From Arcobacter iocasae (GTDB taxonomy: Bacteria > Campylobacterota > Campylobacteria > Campylobacterales > Arcobacteraceae), in the NCBI RefSeq assembly GCF_042214795.1, contig NZ_CP090177.1:3094279-3158278 (forward strand): 64,000 nt of DNA, in the 5' to 3' direction. This document shows, one piece after another, positions 26,240 through 35,759 of the stretch. The translations under genes and the position numbers were made by a program. Within the stretch, counting starts at the first letter, position 1, and every line of letters starts with the position of its first letter. The notes under the pieces were generated by a model. That model searched no databases. It was not told the DNA's origin and saw only the letters and a program-made list of their open reading frames with translations.

Positions 26240-26719
26240 TTAATAATTTTTTTCCAAGCTATTAAATATCTCATTTATTTGTTTTATATCTTTGTGTTCA
26301 TCAGTCATATAAATAATTTCAAAATTGTCTCCAAAAGACTCTTTTGTCCAATTTGCACTTCCGAAAACTGCTGTACTTTTATCAAACAATGCCAGCTTTA
26401 AATGATTCTTTTTCTCTAATACTTTGTATTTAATACCACTATTTTTCACTAAATTATTGATTTTATCACTTTTCTTAAATTTAGATTTATCTAAGTACAA
26501 GTTTATAACAACTCCTCTTTTTGAAGCTTTACTTAAGCTATTTATAAGCTTTTTATACGACAAATTATACATAGAAATATCTATCGAACTCTTAGAATTA
26601 TCTATTAATGAGATAATTTTTTCACTTGATATTTTTGCATCTTTAGGCAAAAAATAAATTTTACTACTAGCAAAACTAGAAGAAAAAAGAAGAAATAAAA
26701 CTAAAAATATCTTACTCAT
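26240..26719 (-). CDS. Exported phospholipase D-like protein with a single HKD motif
   Basis: This 159-residue protein has a signal peptide (MSKIFLVLFLLFSSSFASS) and one HxKxxxxD motif (HLKLALFD) followed by GSANWT, typical of small PLD-family nucleases and Nuc-like proteins that dimerise to build the active site. The frame extends to 26743, but the ATG at 26719 has GAGG eight bases upstream and gives a clean signal peptide, so it is preferred. It overlaps the thioesterase gene by 8 bp. The substrate, DNA or phospholipid, is not evident. Confidence 0.85.
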   Translation of the reverse strand: MSKIFLVLFLLFSSSFASSKIYFLPKDAKISSEKIISLIDNSKSSIDISMYNLSYKKLINSLSKASKRGVVINLYLDKSKFKKSDKINNLVKNSGIKYKVLEKKNHLKLALFDKSTAVFGSANWTKESFGDNFEIIYMTDEHKDIKQINEIFNSLEKNY

Positions 26720-27080
26720 TTTTAAATACCTCATACATTTCATTTGGAATTTTTGATGGCTTTTTATTTTTTAAATATACAACTTTTACATTCATTTCAA
26801 ATATGATTTTTTCATCTCTTATTATCTCTTGATGTAAAACTAATGATGCAGATTTTTGTTCAATAAGTTTAGTTTTAACAAAAAGCTCATCTCCAAAAAC
26901 TGCTGAACTTATGTAATTAGCTTCAAGTGATTTTACAACAAAATATTCCGTTTCCTGATGAGGAGTCAAACCCTTTTTAAAAAACAACTCACTTCTAGCT
27001 CTTTCACAAAAGCTTAAATAGTTTGAGTGATAAACAACTCCACCACAATCTGTATCTTCATAATATACTCGTATTTTCAA
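26712..27080 (-). CDS. ybgC: Acyl-CoA thioesterase, YbgC/4HBT family
   Basis: This 122-residue hot-dog fold thioesterase starts MKIRVYYEDTDCGGVVYHSNYL, with the catalytic Asp in YEDTD and the GVVYHSNYL helix start, and continues FCERARSELFFKKG. YbgC-type enzymes cleave short or acyl-ACP-linked thioesters and are often linked to envelope biology. Length is normal. It lies 34 bp downstream of the antiporter gene and overlaps the PLD-like gene, all on the minus strand. Confidence 0.9.
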   Translation of the reverse strand: MKIRVYYEDTDCGGVVYHSNYLSFCERARSELFFKKGLTPHQETEYFVVKSLEANYISSAVFGDELFVKTKLIEQKSASLVLHQEIIRDEKIIFEMNVKVVYLKNKKPSKIPNEMYEVFKNE

Positions 27081-27114
27081 TTTTATTACCCTACTTTTAT
27101 TTTCAAATTATTAC

Positions 27115-28827
27115 TTACTTTTTCTCATCTTTTTCATGGAGCTCTTTGATTGTTTCGTAATCATTTTTTCTAAAGTAAGTCAAGATGTCAATTACATCTT
27201 CTCTTGTTCTTCCAAGTCCTAGCAATGTCTCTGCACCTAGTCTTAAAGCACCTTCAGAAGATACTGGCATTGCCCAAGATACTCCGTGCTTGACTAATAA
27301 ATCTCTTGTTTTCATATTTTTTGTTCTTGAAAGTATACGCAAATATGGATATTCATTTCTGATATGCGAAATGATTTTTGCTGCTGTGTGGTGATTTTCG
27401 ATTGTAAGAATAACTGCTTTTGCTTTTTCTAAACCTATTCTTGTAATAAAATCTAAATCACTTAGCTCCCCATAATATACAGCTCTTCCCTCTTTCTCAC
27501 CTATTTCAACTCTTTTTGCATCTATATCAAAAGCTACAAAAGGTATATTTGCATAATCAAGCATAGTAGCAGTTAATCTTCCAACTTCTCCATATCCTGC
27601 GATAATCACACCTTCCCATTCTGTTTTAGGCACATATGCTGATTTTATTTTTATAGGAGATGTATCAAATTTTAGTGCAAGTTTCTCACTTAAATTTACA
27701 AGAAGAGGAGTTAAAAGCATACTAAAAGAGATAATTGTTATACTTGCAACAAAAAGTTCATCACTTATTCCCCCAACTGCTTTCATTGCACCAAATACTA
27801 CAAAGCCAAACTCTCCACTTTGTGCGAGGAGAAAGGATACTGATATCGCAGTTGATCGTTTATATCCCATAAAAACCATAAAAGCGAATAATGCTACAAT
27901 CTTTATTGCCATAATAACAACTAAATGTTGCAATAAAACAAAAGGGTTATCCACCATAGCTTCTAAATCTATGGACATACCAACAGCAACAAAGAACATA
28001 GCCATAAGTAGTCCTTTATAAGGCTCGACATATGCTCTAATTTGGTAATGGTATTTAGAATTTGATAAAATCATACCCATAATAAAGGCACCAAGTGACA
28101 TGGAAAGACCAGAATGTTCCATTAACCAGGCTGCAAAGACCACTGCTGTTATCACAAAAAAGAAAAAAGCATCTTTATTTTGATGTTTTGCCAAATAATC
28201 TAACAACTTTGGTACAACATATTTACCAAATAAAGTTAAAGCAGCAATTGAACCAATCGCAATCAATACTTCTATCCAAATTGATTCACCTGCTGGTACT
28301 TGATTTATTGCTACAATTGGAACTAAGGCTAAAAGAGGAACTACTGCTAAATCTTGCATTAATAAAATAGAAAAGCTAGTTTGTCCCTCTGGGGTATGAG
28401 TTATCCCTTTATCTTGCAATATTTGCATTACAAAGGCTGTTGATGAAAGAGCAAAAGTAGGAGCGATAAGTAAAGCTACTTGCCAAGATTTTGCATAAGA
28501 TACGGCATATAAAAATATGAAAAATCCTGAAAATAATATTTGTGCGCTTCCTAATCCAAAAACCTCTTTTCTCATACTCCAAAGTTTTTTAGGTTGCATC
28601 TCTAATCCAATAACAAAAAGTAAAAGTACTACACCAAACTCTGCAATATTACGAACTGAACCTACTTCTTTTGTCAAAATAGGTCCATAAGAAAAAGGCC
28701 CAACTATTATACCAGCTATCAACAGACCTAAGATACTACCAAGCCCTAACCTTTTTGATAAGGTTACTAAAATTGCAACTATAGTAAAAAGATATAGAAG
28801 TGAGCTTAATAAATGACCATTTGACAT
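27115..28827 (-). CDS. Monovalent cation:proton antiporter-2 (KefB/C-like) with TrkA-N domain
   Basis: This 570-residue protein has an N-terminal Na/H exchanger domain of about 12 helices (LGLGSILGLLIAGIIVGPF, FVIGLEMQPKKLW, SFSILLMQDLAVVPLLAL) and a C-terminal RCK/TrkA-N domain starting at about 400 (VIIAGYGEVGRLTATMLDYANIPFVAFD), which binds a nucleotide ligand. It should exchange K+ or Na+ for H+. No glutathione-specific motif was evident, so KefB/KefC is a family label only. AAGGAAG precedes the ATG. It diverges from the alcohol dehydrogenase gene. Confidence 0.9.
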   Translation of the reverse strand: MSNGHLLSSLLYLFTIVAILVTLSKRLGLGSILGLLIAGIIVGPFSYGPILTKEVGSVRNIAEFGVVLLLFVIGLEMQPKKLWSMRKEVFGLGSAQILFSGFFIFLYAVSYAKSWQVALLIAPTFALSSTAFVMQILQDKGITHTPEGQTSFSILLMQDLAVVPLLALVPIVAINQVPAGESIWIEVLIAIGSIAALTLFGKYVVPKLLDYLAKHQNKDAFFFFVITAVVFAAWLMEHSGLSMSLGAFIMGMILSNSKYHYQIRAYVEPYKGLLMAMFFVAVGMSIDLEAMVDNPFVLLQHLVVIMAIKIVALFAFMVFMGYKRSTAISVSFLLAQSGEFGFVVFGAMKAVGGISDELFVASITIISFSMLLTPLLVNLSEKLALKFDTSPIKIKSAYVPKTEWEGVIIAGYGEVGRLTATMLDYANIPFVAFDIDAKRVEIGEKEGRAVYYGELSDLDFITRIGLEKAKAVILTIENHHTAAKIISHIRNEYPYLRILSRTKNMKTRDLLVKHGVSWAMPVSSEGALRLGAETLLGLGRTREDVIDILTYFRKNDYETIKELHEKDEKK

Positions 28828-28902
28828 TAACTTCCTTGTTAAATTCTTAAATTAATTATTTTATATTGGTAATTGTATTATAAATAAAATATTTTCAACT
28901 TT

Positions 28903-28935
28903 AAAATATATGTATAAATTATATACATATATTTT
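28903..28935. repeat. Perfect 14-bp inverted repeat between divergent genes
   Basis: AAAATATATGTATA (28903-28916) and its exact complement (28922-28935) flank a 5-nt centre AATTA. No gene ends into this region, so a terminator is unlikely. It lies about 75 bp from the antiporter start and about 150 bp from the dehydrogenase start; it could be an operator, although very AT-rich palindromes also occur by chance. Confidence 0.5.
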
Positions 28936-29050
28936 TTAAAGAAAATTCTTATTTCTGCTAACATTATTCAAATTAAAAATCATTGACTTTTGAGATATAG
29001 ATTACTTAGATAATAGTATCACTTACCTCAAGATAAATACCTAGACATGA

Positions 29051-29079
29051 TATAATATGCACTTAAATTTATATAGGAG
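29051..29079 (+). promoter_or_regulatory. Putative promoter -10 and strong RBS of the alcohol dehydrogenase
   Basis: TATAAT at 29051-29056, preceded by TGA (extended -10 look), and AGGAG at 29075-29079, five bases before the ATG at 29085. No clear -35 was seen. Confidence 0.5.
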
Positions 29080-29084
29080 ATTTT

Positions 29085-30233
29085 ATGGAAGACTTTAGTT
29101 ATTGTAATCCAACTCAAGTAGAATTTGGAAAAGATAAAGAAAAAAAAATTGGTGAATATATTAGTTCAAAAGATGTTAAAAAAGTACTATTATGTTATGG
29201 AAGTGAAAGAATAAAAAAAGATGGTTTATTTGAGACTGTAGTAAATAGTTTAAAAGAAAATGGTATTGATTATATTGATTTTGGAGGGATTATTAGTAAC
29301 CCCACTTTGTCAAAAGTAAATGAAGGTATAAAAATTACTAAAGAAAGTTCTATTGATGGTATTTTAGCTATTGGTGGAGGCTCTGTTCTTGATAGTGCTA
29401 AAGCAATCGCCGCAGGAACTTTTTATGATGGAGATGTTTGGGATTTTTTTATAAAAAAAGAAGTTATTAAAAAGGCTTTACCTGTATTTGATATTATGAC
29501 ACTAGCAGCAACAGGAAGTGAAATGAACTGTTTTGCTGTAATTACAAATGAAGAGACAAAAGAAAAGTATTCAATTTTTTCTTCACATGTTTACCCAAAA
29601 GTTTCAGTTATAAATCCACTACTTATGCAGTCAATTTCAAAAGAATACTTAGTATACTCAGCAGCAGATATTATAGCTCATAGTATAGAAGGATATTTTA
29701 CTGCAAGTTCTCAACCAGCTTTTTTAAATAGACAAATAGAATCTATAATAAAAACAGTTATCGCGACAACAGAGGTTTTAATAAACAATCCAAAAGATTA
29801 TGAGACAAGAGGTGAATTTGCATGGGCAGCAACCAATGCATTAAATGGTACTACTTTTTTGGGAACAGCGGGATATACTTTTCCTAATCATATGATTGAG
29901 CATACTTTATCTGCACTTCATAATGTGCCTCATGGAGCAGGTTTATCTGTTGTTATGCCAGCATGGATGAAATGGTATTATAAAAGAAATGAAAACCAAT
30001 TTACTAGATTTGCAAAAGAAATTTTTGGTTTATCAACTGCAATTGAAGGCATCGAAGCCTTAGAAAATTGGTTTAATAAAATAGGAACTCCTACAAAATT
30101 AAGTCAACTAAATATAAAAGAATCTGATTTAGAGAAAATTGTAGAAAACACTAATAAAAGTGCAGAACATTTTGGCCTTGGCGATATTTATACAAAAGAA
30201 GCATTAAATAAAATAATGTCTAGTGCATTATAA
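29085..30233 (+). CDS. Iron-containing alcohol dehydrogenase, YqhD/BDH type
   Basis: This 382-residue cytosolic enzyme interconverts aldehydes and alcohols using NAD(P)H. Features: nucleotide-binding GGGSVLDSAKAIAAG near residue 100, TLAATGSEMN, and metal-ligand histidines in HMIEHTLSALHNVPHGAGLSV (HxxxH and HxxxH pattern). The C-terminal EHFGLGDIYTKEAL is typical of the YqhD/butanol dehydrogenase subgroup, which prefers NADPH and often detoxifies aldehydes. Monocistronic by its surroundings, with its own promoter and a weak hairpin after the stop. Confidence 0.9.
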   Translation: MEDFSYCNPTQVEFGKDKEKKIGEYISSKDVKKVLLCYGSERIKKDGLFETVVNSLKENGIDYIDFGGIISNPTLSKVNEGIKITKESSIDGILAIGGGSVLDSAKAIAAGTFYDGDVWDFFIKKEVIKKALPVFDIMTLAATGSEMNCFAVITNEETKEKYSIFSSHVYPKVSVINPLLMQSISKEYLVYSAADIIAHSIEGYFTASSQPAFLNRQIESIIKTVIATTEVLINNPKDYETRGEFAWAATNALNGTTFLGTAGYTFPNHMIEHTLSALHNVPHGAGLSVVMPAWMKWYYKRNENQFTRFAKEIFGLSTAIEGIEALENWFNKIGTPTKLSQLNIKESDLEKIVENTNKSAEHFGLGDIYTKEALNKIMSSAL

Positions 30234-30238
30234 AAAAG

Positions 30239-30262
30239 GGGAAGGGATAACATTCCTTTCCA
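30239..30262 (+). terminator. Possible hairpin after the alcohol dehydrogenase
   Basis: GGAAGG and CCTTTCC, 9 nt apart, can pair with one bulge a few bases after the stop at 30233; an AAAATTTT stretch follows. The stem is short, so this is a weak call. Confidence 0.35.
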
Positions 30263-30323
30263 AAATTTTCACATAAATACTTTTAATTAAATTGAATATA
30301 TAATTTTATTGAGTTAGATTAGA

Positions 30324-30527
30324 CTATAAGTCTAACTTAATAGTGTTGTCTTTTAAGATTTTATATTTTATACTATTTTCGTGTAGTACATTGATGATTT
30401 TTTTTACTTCATCAACAAGTGAATTAATATCAGTTTTAAAGTAATTACTGATTTGGAAACATTCTTTCGCGTAACTATATTTATAGATGTCACAGTCTAA
30501 AAATTCTAAGATTTTTTTGTCTAACAT
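30324..30527 (-). CDS. Small protein of unknown function, 67 residues
   Basis: The ATG at 30527 has a strong site, AGGAG six bases upstream, which supports translation. The protein is hydrophilic with two Cys (FLDCDI, KECFQI) and a predicted helix-rich centre (INSLVDEVKKIINVLHENS). The family is not recognised. The stop codon lies inside a 17-bp palindrome, TTAGACTATAAGTCTAA (30319-30335), which may act as its terminator. It is convergent with the alcohol dehydrogenase. Confidence 0.6.
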   Translation of the reverse strand: MLDKKILEFLDCDIYKYSYAKECFQISNYFKTDINSLVDEVKKIINVLHENSIKYKILKDNTIKLDL

Positions 30528-30661
30528 GAATAACTCCTTTTTTGATTTTTATTATTTAATTTTAATACAATAAAAAAAAGAAATCAACTTTTTTAATTAA
30601 TTTTAAAGATATATTTTGATTTTTGTATTCATATTTGGTTAATAATATAGTAAATAAGTAG

Positions 30662-30698
30662 AAATTATGTATAAAAATACACTTTTAATACATAATTT
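30662..30698. terminator. 11-bp perfect inverted repeat downstream of the chemoreceptor gene
   Basis: AAATTATGTAT (30662-30672) and ATACATAATTT (30688-30698) are exact complements around a 15-nt loop. It lies 67 bp beyond the stop of the chemoreceptor and could end that transcript, or serve the small gene at 30527 as an upstream element. No clear U-run follows on the minus strand. Confidence 0.35.
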
Positions 30699-30764
30699 AA
30701 CCTTTTTTAATATTTATAGAAGTTATAAATATCAAAAAGATTAAATATTATTTTTTTAAAAAAT

Positions 30765-33308
30765 TTAATTATTTTTACAATTTTCTTCTCTTATAGTATT
30801 AAGTGCTTTAAATACTATATTAATATTATTTTCTACTTCTTCAGTTACTTCAAAGATTTCATTATTAGATGCACCTTTAGCATATAAGTCTACTGTTTTT
30901 TGTACAAGTTCATGAACATGTTTATGCGCTTGTTTTAAATTACCCCAATCTTTTGTCTGGTTAAAAGTAGTATCTTCATGTTGGTCAATCCATTTACCTA
31001 AATTACATTCATGGTGTGTCTTAACTTTAAAATCATTACCTTTTCTACACTCTGAAAAATTAATATTTTTAAATACCAAATGATCAGATTTTAATTTATT
31101 TACATCAAATATAAGGTTTTCATCACATATTCTTTTGCTAGCATTTTTGTCAAAGCTAGTTCTATTTATAGCATTTTGCAATTGTGAAGCAAGAGTTGAA
31201 GTTACATTAGACATTTCATTTATAGATGTTGCTAAAGCTGCATTTTGTTGTGTTGCTTGGTCTAAAGAATTAACTGTATCATTTATTTGATTCATAGCTG
31301 ATTCTTGTTCTTTTGTTGCACTTGCAACATCTTCAATAAGTTCTATTGTCGAAGTTATACTTTCATTTAATTGATTATATCCACTAATCATTTGATTTGA
31401 TATATCTTTGCTTTCTGTAGCTTTTTTTGTGGCATCTTCAACTAAAGCTTTTATCTCTTTTGCAGCTTCTGCACTTCTTGACGCAAGGTTTCGTACTTCT
31501 CCTGCAACTACAGCAAAGCCTTTTCCAGCTTCTCCTGCTGTTGCTGCTTCTACTGCTGCATTTAGACTTAAAATATTTGTCTGAAATGCTATTTGGTCTA
31601 TTATAGAAATTGATTCATTAATTGCACTTACTTTAGAACTTAACTCTTCCATTGCACCAGCTGTTTTAAAAGCAAGTTGTTTTCCATTTTCATTTGATTC
31701 ACTTACATTTTTTGCATATTGAGACATCTTAGTTGCAGTTTCACTACTACTTTGAATAGTAGAAGATATCTCTTGAATAGCAGCTGCTGTTTCTTCTAGA
31801 GAAGCTGCTTGTTCATTAGAAGAAGTACTAAGCTTATTTGATGCGCTTGTTAATTCAAAAGCACTTGATGTTAATTTATTATTTGCATTATCAATTAAAC
31901 ACATTACTTCATTGATTGTTGATTGAGTTACTTTTATTCCACCAAAAATTGAACCAATAGTTCCTGTAAGTTTTACATCTGGTATTTTTGCATCATAATT
32001 AGCATGTGAAAGATTAATCAAAACATCAGAAACCAATAATAAATTAGTTTGAAATACACCAATCATTGAATTCACTTCAGCTACAAGCTTATTAACTGAT
32101 GTTGAGTGAGCTTTTGTTAATACTCTTTCATTCAATAAACCTCTATTAACTTTTTCTATGATTAAATTGGTTTCATCAATTACTTCAATATCTAGTTTAT
32201 TGCCTCTATCTAAATCATCTAAATAATTATTAAAACTATTTACTACACTTCCAATTTCATCATTTGATTTAACTTCAATTCTAGTTGTTTCATTTGTTGT
32301 ATGGTTAACTAAACTATCAATAGAATCTTTTAAATTTTTTATAGGAGAAAGAACAGTATATTTTAAAGTAAAATAGCTTCCAATCATTGATAAAACTAAA
32401 GAAATTAACAATAAAGCTAAAGCTTGCCAAATAATATCAGAAGCTCCATCTATTGCTACATTAACAACATCATGTTTTCTACCAAGTAAAGCTATACCTA
32501 AATTTTTTCCTTTGAAGTCTTTAATATAAGTAAAGGTATAAAAATATTTTGGGTCTTCATAATAACCATTTTTAAGAAGTTTAGTAAAATCTACATTGTT
32601 TGCATCTTTATAAAAATCTTCGTTTAAAAATTTTTGAGAAACTATGTAGTTATTTAGTTTTTGTAACTTTGAAGTATCAGCAACTGCTAACTTTGAATCC
32701 ATAAGTAAAATAAAAGCATCACCATTTTTATCAAAAGCTTTTGCAACAGAGTTAATTCCTTGCATAAATTCTAGTGAACCAACATGCTCATTATCTTTTG
32801 TAAAAATAGGAACAACAGATCTTATACTTAAACCAGCTTTCCCTACTTCTAAGGTATTTACAACTTTTTTATCTTTATTGACTTCTACAACACTATCTCT
32901 AAAAGAAGATAAGTCATCTCCAAACTTATTTGGAACCCAAGATCTTACAAAAGACTTATTATCTTTTGTGTGAATATGCACTTTTATATTTTTAAAAGAT
33001 GTTGATTCTTTCATCTTTTTTGATAGACTTGATAAGGCAATTATGGCTAGTTCTCGATTATTATCAATAAGTGATTGTTGAATCATAGAATCATTTGCTA
33101 TTGATATTGCATTTGAAATACCAACTTCTAACTTTCCTTCAATTTTTAAATCAGAGGTTTGTCTTAAATCACTTATATTCTTATTTATAACATCAGTTGT
33201 TATAGAATTTTTCTTTATATCTAAAATAAAGAAACTAATCACAAGCATGAAAATAGCAAGTAATATAGTCATAAATAAGAATTTTTTTGAAATTGTTAAA
33301 TTATGCAT
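30765..33308 (-). CDS. Methyl-accepting chemotaxis protein with Cache sensor and C-terminal CZB domain
   Basis: This 847-residue chemoreceptor has a helix at about 9-28, a periplasmic Cache domain (about 35-285), a second helix (about 290-315), HAMP segments, and the signalling hairpin whose tip is EAATAGEAGKGFAVVAGEVR with LASRSAEAAKEIK. The last 110 residues are a chemoreceptor zinc-binding (CZB) domain: His in DHLVFKN, CNLGKWID, and HKHVHELV supply the three-His/one-Cys site known from Helicobacter TlpD-type proteins. It could couple a periplasmic ligand and cytosolic zinc or oxidant state to chemotaxis. TAGGAGAG lies before the ATG. Confidence 0.93.
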   Translation of the reverse strand: MHNLTISKKFLFMTILLAIFMLVISFFILDIKKNSITTDVINKNISDLRQTSDLKIEGKLEVGISNAISIANDSMIQQSLIDNNRELAIIALSSLSKKMKESTSFKNIKVHIHTKDNKSFVRSWVPNKFGDDLSSFRDSVVEVNKDKKVVNTLEVGKAGLSIRSVVPIFTKDNEHVGSLEFMQGINSVAKAFDKNGDAFILLMDSKLAVADTSKLQKLNNYIVSQKFLNEDFYKDANNVDFTKLLKNGYYEDPKYFYTFTYIKDFKGKNLGIALLGRKHDVVNVAIDGASDIIWQALALLLISLVLSMIGSYFTLKYTVLSPIKNLKDSIDSLVNHTTNETTRIEVKSNDEIGSVVNSFNNYLDDLDRGNKLDIEVIDETNLIIEKVNRGLLNERVLTKAHSTSVNKLVAEVNSMIGVFQTNLLLVSDVLINLSHANYDAKIPDVKLTGTIGSIFGGIKVTQSTINEVMCLIDNANNKLTSSAFELTSASNKLSTSSNEQAASLEETAAAIQEISSTIQSSSETATKMSQYAKNVSESNENGKQLAFKTAGAMEELSSKVSAINESISIIDQIAFQTNILSLNAAVEAATAGEAGKGFAVVAGEVRNLASRSAEAAKEIKALVEDATKKATESKDISNQMISGYNQLNESITSTIELIEDVASATKEQESAMNQINDTVNSLDQATQQNAALATSINEMSNVTSTLASQLQNAINRTSFDKNASKRICDENLIFDVNKLKSDHLVFKNINFSECRKGNDFKVKTHHECNLGKWIDQHEDTTFNQTKDWGNLKQAHKHVHELVQKTVDLYAKGASNNEIFEVTEEVENNINIVFKALNTIREENCKNN

Positions 33309-33358
33309 AAGGGTACTCTCCTAAAATTATTAATTAGGATTGTACACTTTTTAATAAT

Positions 33359-33388
33359 AATTATTACTTATAATATAAAGTAATAATT
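33359..33388. repeat. 11-bp inverted repeat between aldo/keto reductase and chemoreceptor genes
   Basis: AATTATTACTT (33359-33369) and AAGTAATAATT (33378-33388) pair exactly around an 8-nt loop, in the 133-bp gap before the chemoreceptor gene. It may be the end of the reductase transcript or an operator; the region is almost entirely A and T. Confidence 0.35.
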
Positions 33389-33441
33389 TAAATTTATTAA
33401 ATTCTTTTTAAAATTATTATTAATGATAATTTCTTATATTA

Positions 33442-34461
33442 TTATCCCATTGGATACAAAATATCATTTTGTATTGTTTTGATTTCGTCTAAAGTATTAT
33501 TATCTAAAATAATATCTAATGCTTTTAATGAATCATCTAATTGCACCAGTTCTCTTGCTCCTATGATAGTTGAAGCGACAAAGTCATGTTGTTTTGACCA
33601 AGCAACGGCAAGTGTTACAGGACTCATATCCAGTTTTTTAGCTAAATCCATATATTTAGCTGTTGCTGCCATAGTTTTGTCATTTACAAATCTATTTGCC
33701 ATAGCTTGTACTCTCTTACTCTTATTTTGGATATATGCACTAAACCTTGCACCTTCTGGATAAAATCCAGCATTATACTTTCCACTTAGAACTCCACCAG
33801 CCATTGGAGAATATGGAAGTAATGAAATTTGTTCTTTTCTACAAATAGTACTTAGTTCATCTAAAAACCTAGGATTTAAAAGTGAAAAGTTGTTTTGGAT
33901 TGATTCAAATCTTGCTAAATTATTATATTTTGAAGCTTCATTTGCTTTTGTTAAACCATAAGCACTATCATTTGATGTTCCAATATATCTTACTTTTCCT
34001 TCTTTAACTAACTCATCAAAAGCTTTTAAAGACTCTTCAATAGGTACAATTGTATCTGGCCAATGCATTTGATAAAGATCTATATAATCAGTTTGAAGTC
34101 TTTTTAAACTTCCTTCTATTGCTCTTTTAATATGAAAAGAATCAATTGCAGTTAATCCATGTCTTGTAGGTGGTACAAACCATCCAGAAGCTGCCCCTGC
34201 AACTTTTGAAGCTAAGATAACAGAATCCCTAGGTTTTGTTTTTAACCATTCTCCTACTATCTCTTCTGTTAATCCCCCTAAATCAGATGTTGGTGGGACT
34301 GGGTATATTTCTGCTGTATCAAAAAAATTAATTCCTCTATCATAAGCTTTATCTAATATCTTAAAAGCTTCTTCTTTTGTAGTTGTAGTTCCAAATGTCA
34401 TAGTTCCTAAGCATATATCAGTAACTCTTAATCCTGTTTTTCCTATATATTTATAATTCAT
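33442..34461 (-). CDS. Aldo/keto reductase
   Basis: This 339-residue TIM-barrel oxidoreductase uses NADPH to reduce carbonyls. Catalytic residues are visible: Asp and Tyr in FFDTAEIYPVP, Lys in ILASKVAG and His in LYQMHWPDT. SLLPYSPMAGGVLSGKY and the C-terminal STIIGARELVQLDDSLKALD form the cofactor site. It resembles the YghZ/Tas subgroup. The physiological substrate cannot be inferred. It is followed by the chemoreceptor gene with a 133-bp gap and preceded, 51 bp away, by the SLAC1-like gene on the same strand. Confidence 0.92.
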   Translation of the reverse strand: MNYKYIGKTGLRVTDICLGTMTFGTTTTKEEAFKILDKAYDRGINFFDTAEIYPVPPTSDLGGLTEEIVGEWLKTKPRDSVILASKVAGAASGWFVPPTRHGLTAIDSFHIKRAIEGSLKRLQTDYIDLYQMHWPDTIVPIEESLKAFDELVKEGKVRYIGTSNDSAYGLTKANEASKYNNLARFESIQNNFSLLNPRFLDELSTICRKEQISLLPYSPMAGGVLSGKYNAGFYPEGARFSAYIQNKSKRVQAMANRFVNDKTMAATAKYMDLAKKLDMSPVTLAVAWSKQHDFVASTIIGARELVQLDDSLKALDIILDNNTLDEIKTIQNDILYPMG

Positions 34462-34512
34462 AGTAATACCTTTTTAAATTTATTAAAATTTATTATATTA
34501 CCATTAAAATTA

Positions 34513-35484
34513 CTATTCGATTATACATATCTCTTTTTTTAAAATATGCCTAATAGTATTTACTGCTACAATACCTACTATGCAGGTAGTACAGATAATA
34601 AAAAAATATGATAAATAATAATAGATAATCTCTTTATTTATTGAATAAATCAATAATGTAGATAATGTCATAGATGCTAGTGGAAAAGTAAATGCCCACC
34701 ATGAAATAAAAAACCTTATTTTTAAGAAATTTTTATACATAAAAAATAATAATAAAGTAAAAAATAATCCTAAGTTAAATAATATAGTAGAAAAAATATC
34801 TAAACTACTAGTCAATTTATAATACGCCAAAAGCCCTACAGTAGGAGGAGCTATAAGAATAAAGAGAGTTGGCATAAATTTTTGAGCAAATTGGTCATGA
34901 AAAATAATTCTATTTAATATTATTGAAAACATAATTATCCAAAAAAAGATCCCAATAGAGAAAAAATACATCAATACACTATTACTTAAAAAATCAATAC
35001 CACCAATAGGAATAACAAGATTCCCAATTATAGGAATAAACCAAGCAGGATTTGAATATTGAATATTTAAAGGTGTATTTATCCAAAAAATAAAAGTCTG
35101 AAAAGTAAAAAACAACTGTAATACTGTTCCTATAGTAAATAAGCAAAGTGATATTTCAATATTTAAAGGCTTAAATAATATAGATATAAGAATAAAAGAT
35201 ATAGAGATAGCAGCAAAAAAATTTATTCTTGTAGGATGAGAGAACTCTTCTTTTACTTCTTCATGATATTTCATCATTTTTCTAAAATATGTAATTAATA
35301 TAGCAAAAAAAATAAAAATAGTAAAATATGAGAGTATCTCATAGAATATTTTATTTATTCCTAAAACTTCATATGCTTTCCCATAAACTAAACTCAAACC
35401 AGCTAAACCCATAACAATAGCAAACATCGTTACAGGAAATGACTTCAATCTATTTGGAACTAGTTTTATAGTTTCATTATTCAT
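34513..35484 (-). CDS. SLAC1/TehA-like anion channel family protein (TDT family)
   Basis: This 323-residue membrane protein has ten predicted helices. It begins with LKSFPVTMFAIVMGLAGLSL, the typical helix 1 of TehA/SLAC1 proteins, and has NPAWFIPIIGNLVIPIGGI and LFILIAPPTVGLLAYY at the positions of the pore helices. The family includes TehA, the plant SLAC1 channel and C4-dicarboxylate/sulfite exporters; the substrate here is not evident. It is divergent from the small gene at 35517, with 32 bp between their starts. Confidence 0.85.
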   Translation of the reverse strand: MNNETIKLVPNRLKSFPVTMFAIVMGLAGLSLVYGKAYEVLGINKIFYEILSYFTIFIFFAILITYFRKMMKYHEEVKEEFSHPTRINFFAAISISFILISILFKPLNIEISLCLFTIGTVLQLFFTFQTFIFWINTPLNIQYSNPAWFIPIIGNLVIPIGGIDFLSNSVLMYFFSIGIFFWIIMFSIILNRIIFHDQFAQKFMPTLFILIAPPTVGLLAYYKLTSSLDIFSTILFNLGLFFTLLLFFMYKNFLKIRFFISWWAFTFPLASMTLSTLLIYSINKEIIYYYLSYFFIICTTCIVGIVAVNTIRHILKKEICIIE

Positions 35485-35516
35485 TTTTTGCTACCCTTCT
35501 TTTTTAAGGATTGATA

Positions 35517-35729
35517 ATGGCAAAGAAAAAAGAGATAATAGATTTTAAGAATAAGAATATAACTTATACACTTGAAGGTATAACTTACAAAGTTTTACTT
35601 CTAAATAAAGCTAGTATGAATGTAGAATTATCTTGTTTTGAGAAAGGTAAATTTACACAAAATAAAACAATCCCTTTTGCTCATCTTCCAAAATCCATCA
35701 AATCCTTAATTAAACCAAATAATAAATAA
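35517..35729 (+). CDS. Small basic protein of unknown function, 70 residues
   Basis: The frame is open from a TTG at 35511, but the ATG at 35517 has AAGGA six bases upstream and is chosen. The product (MAKKKEIIDFKNKNITYTLE ...) is Lys-rich, with a probable small beta fold (ITYTLEGITYKVLLL) and no membrane segment. The family is not recognised. It points towards the cobS gene and ends 30 bp from that gene's stop. Confidence 0.6.
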   Translation: MAKKKEIIDFKNKNITYTLEGITYKVLLLNKASMNVELSCFEKGKFTQNKTIPFAHLPKSIKSLIKPNNK

Positions 35730-35759
35730 TTATAATACAATTATAAGATAATTACAAGT

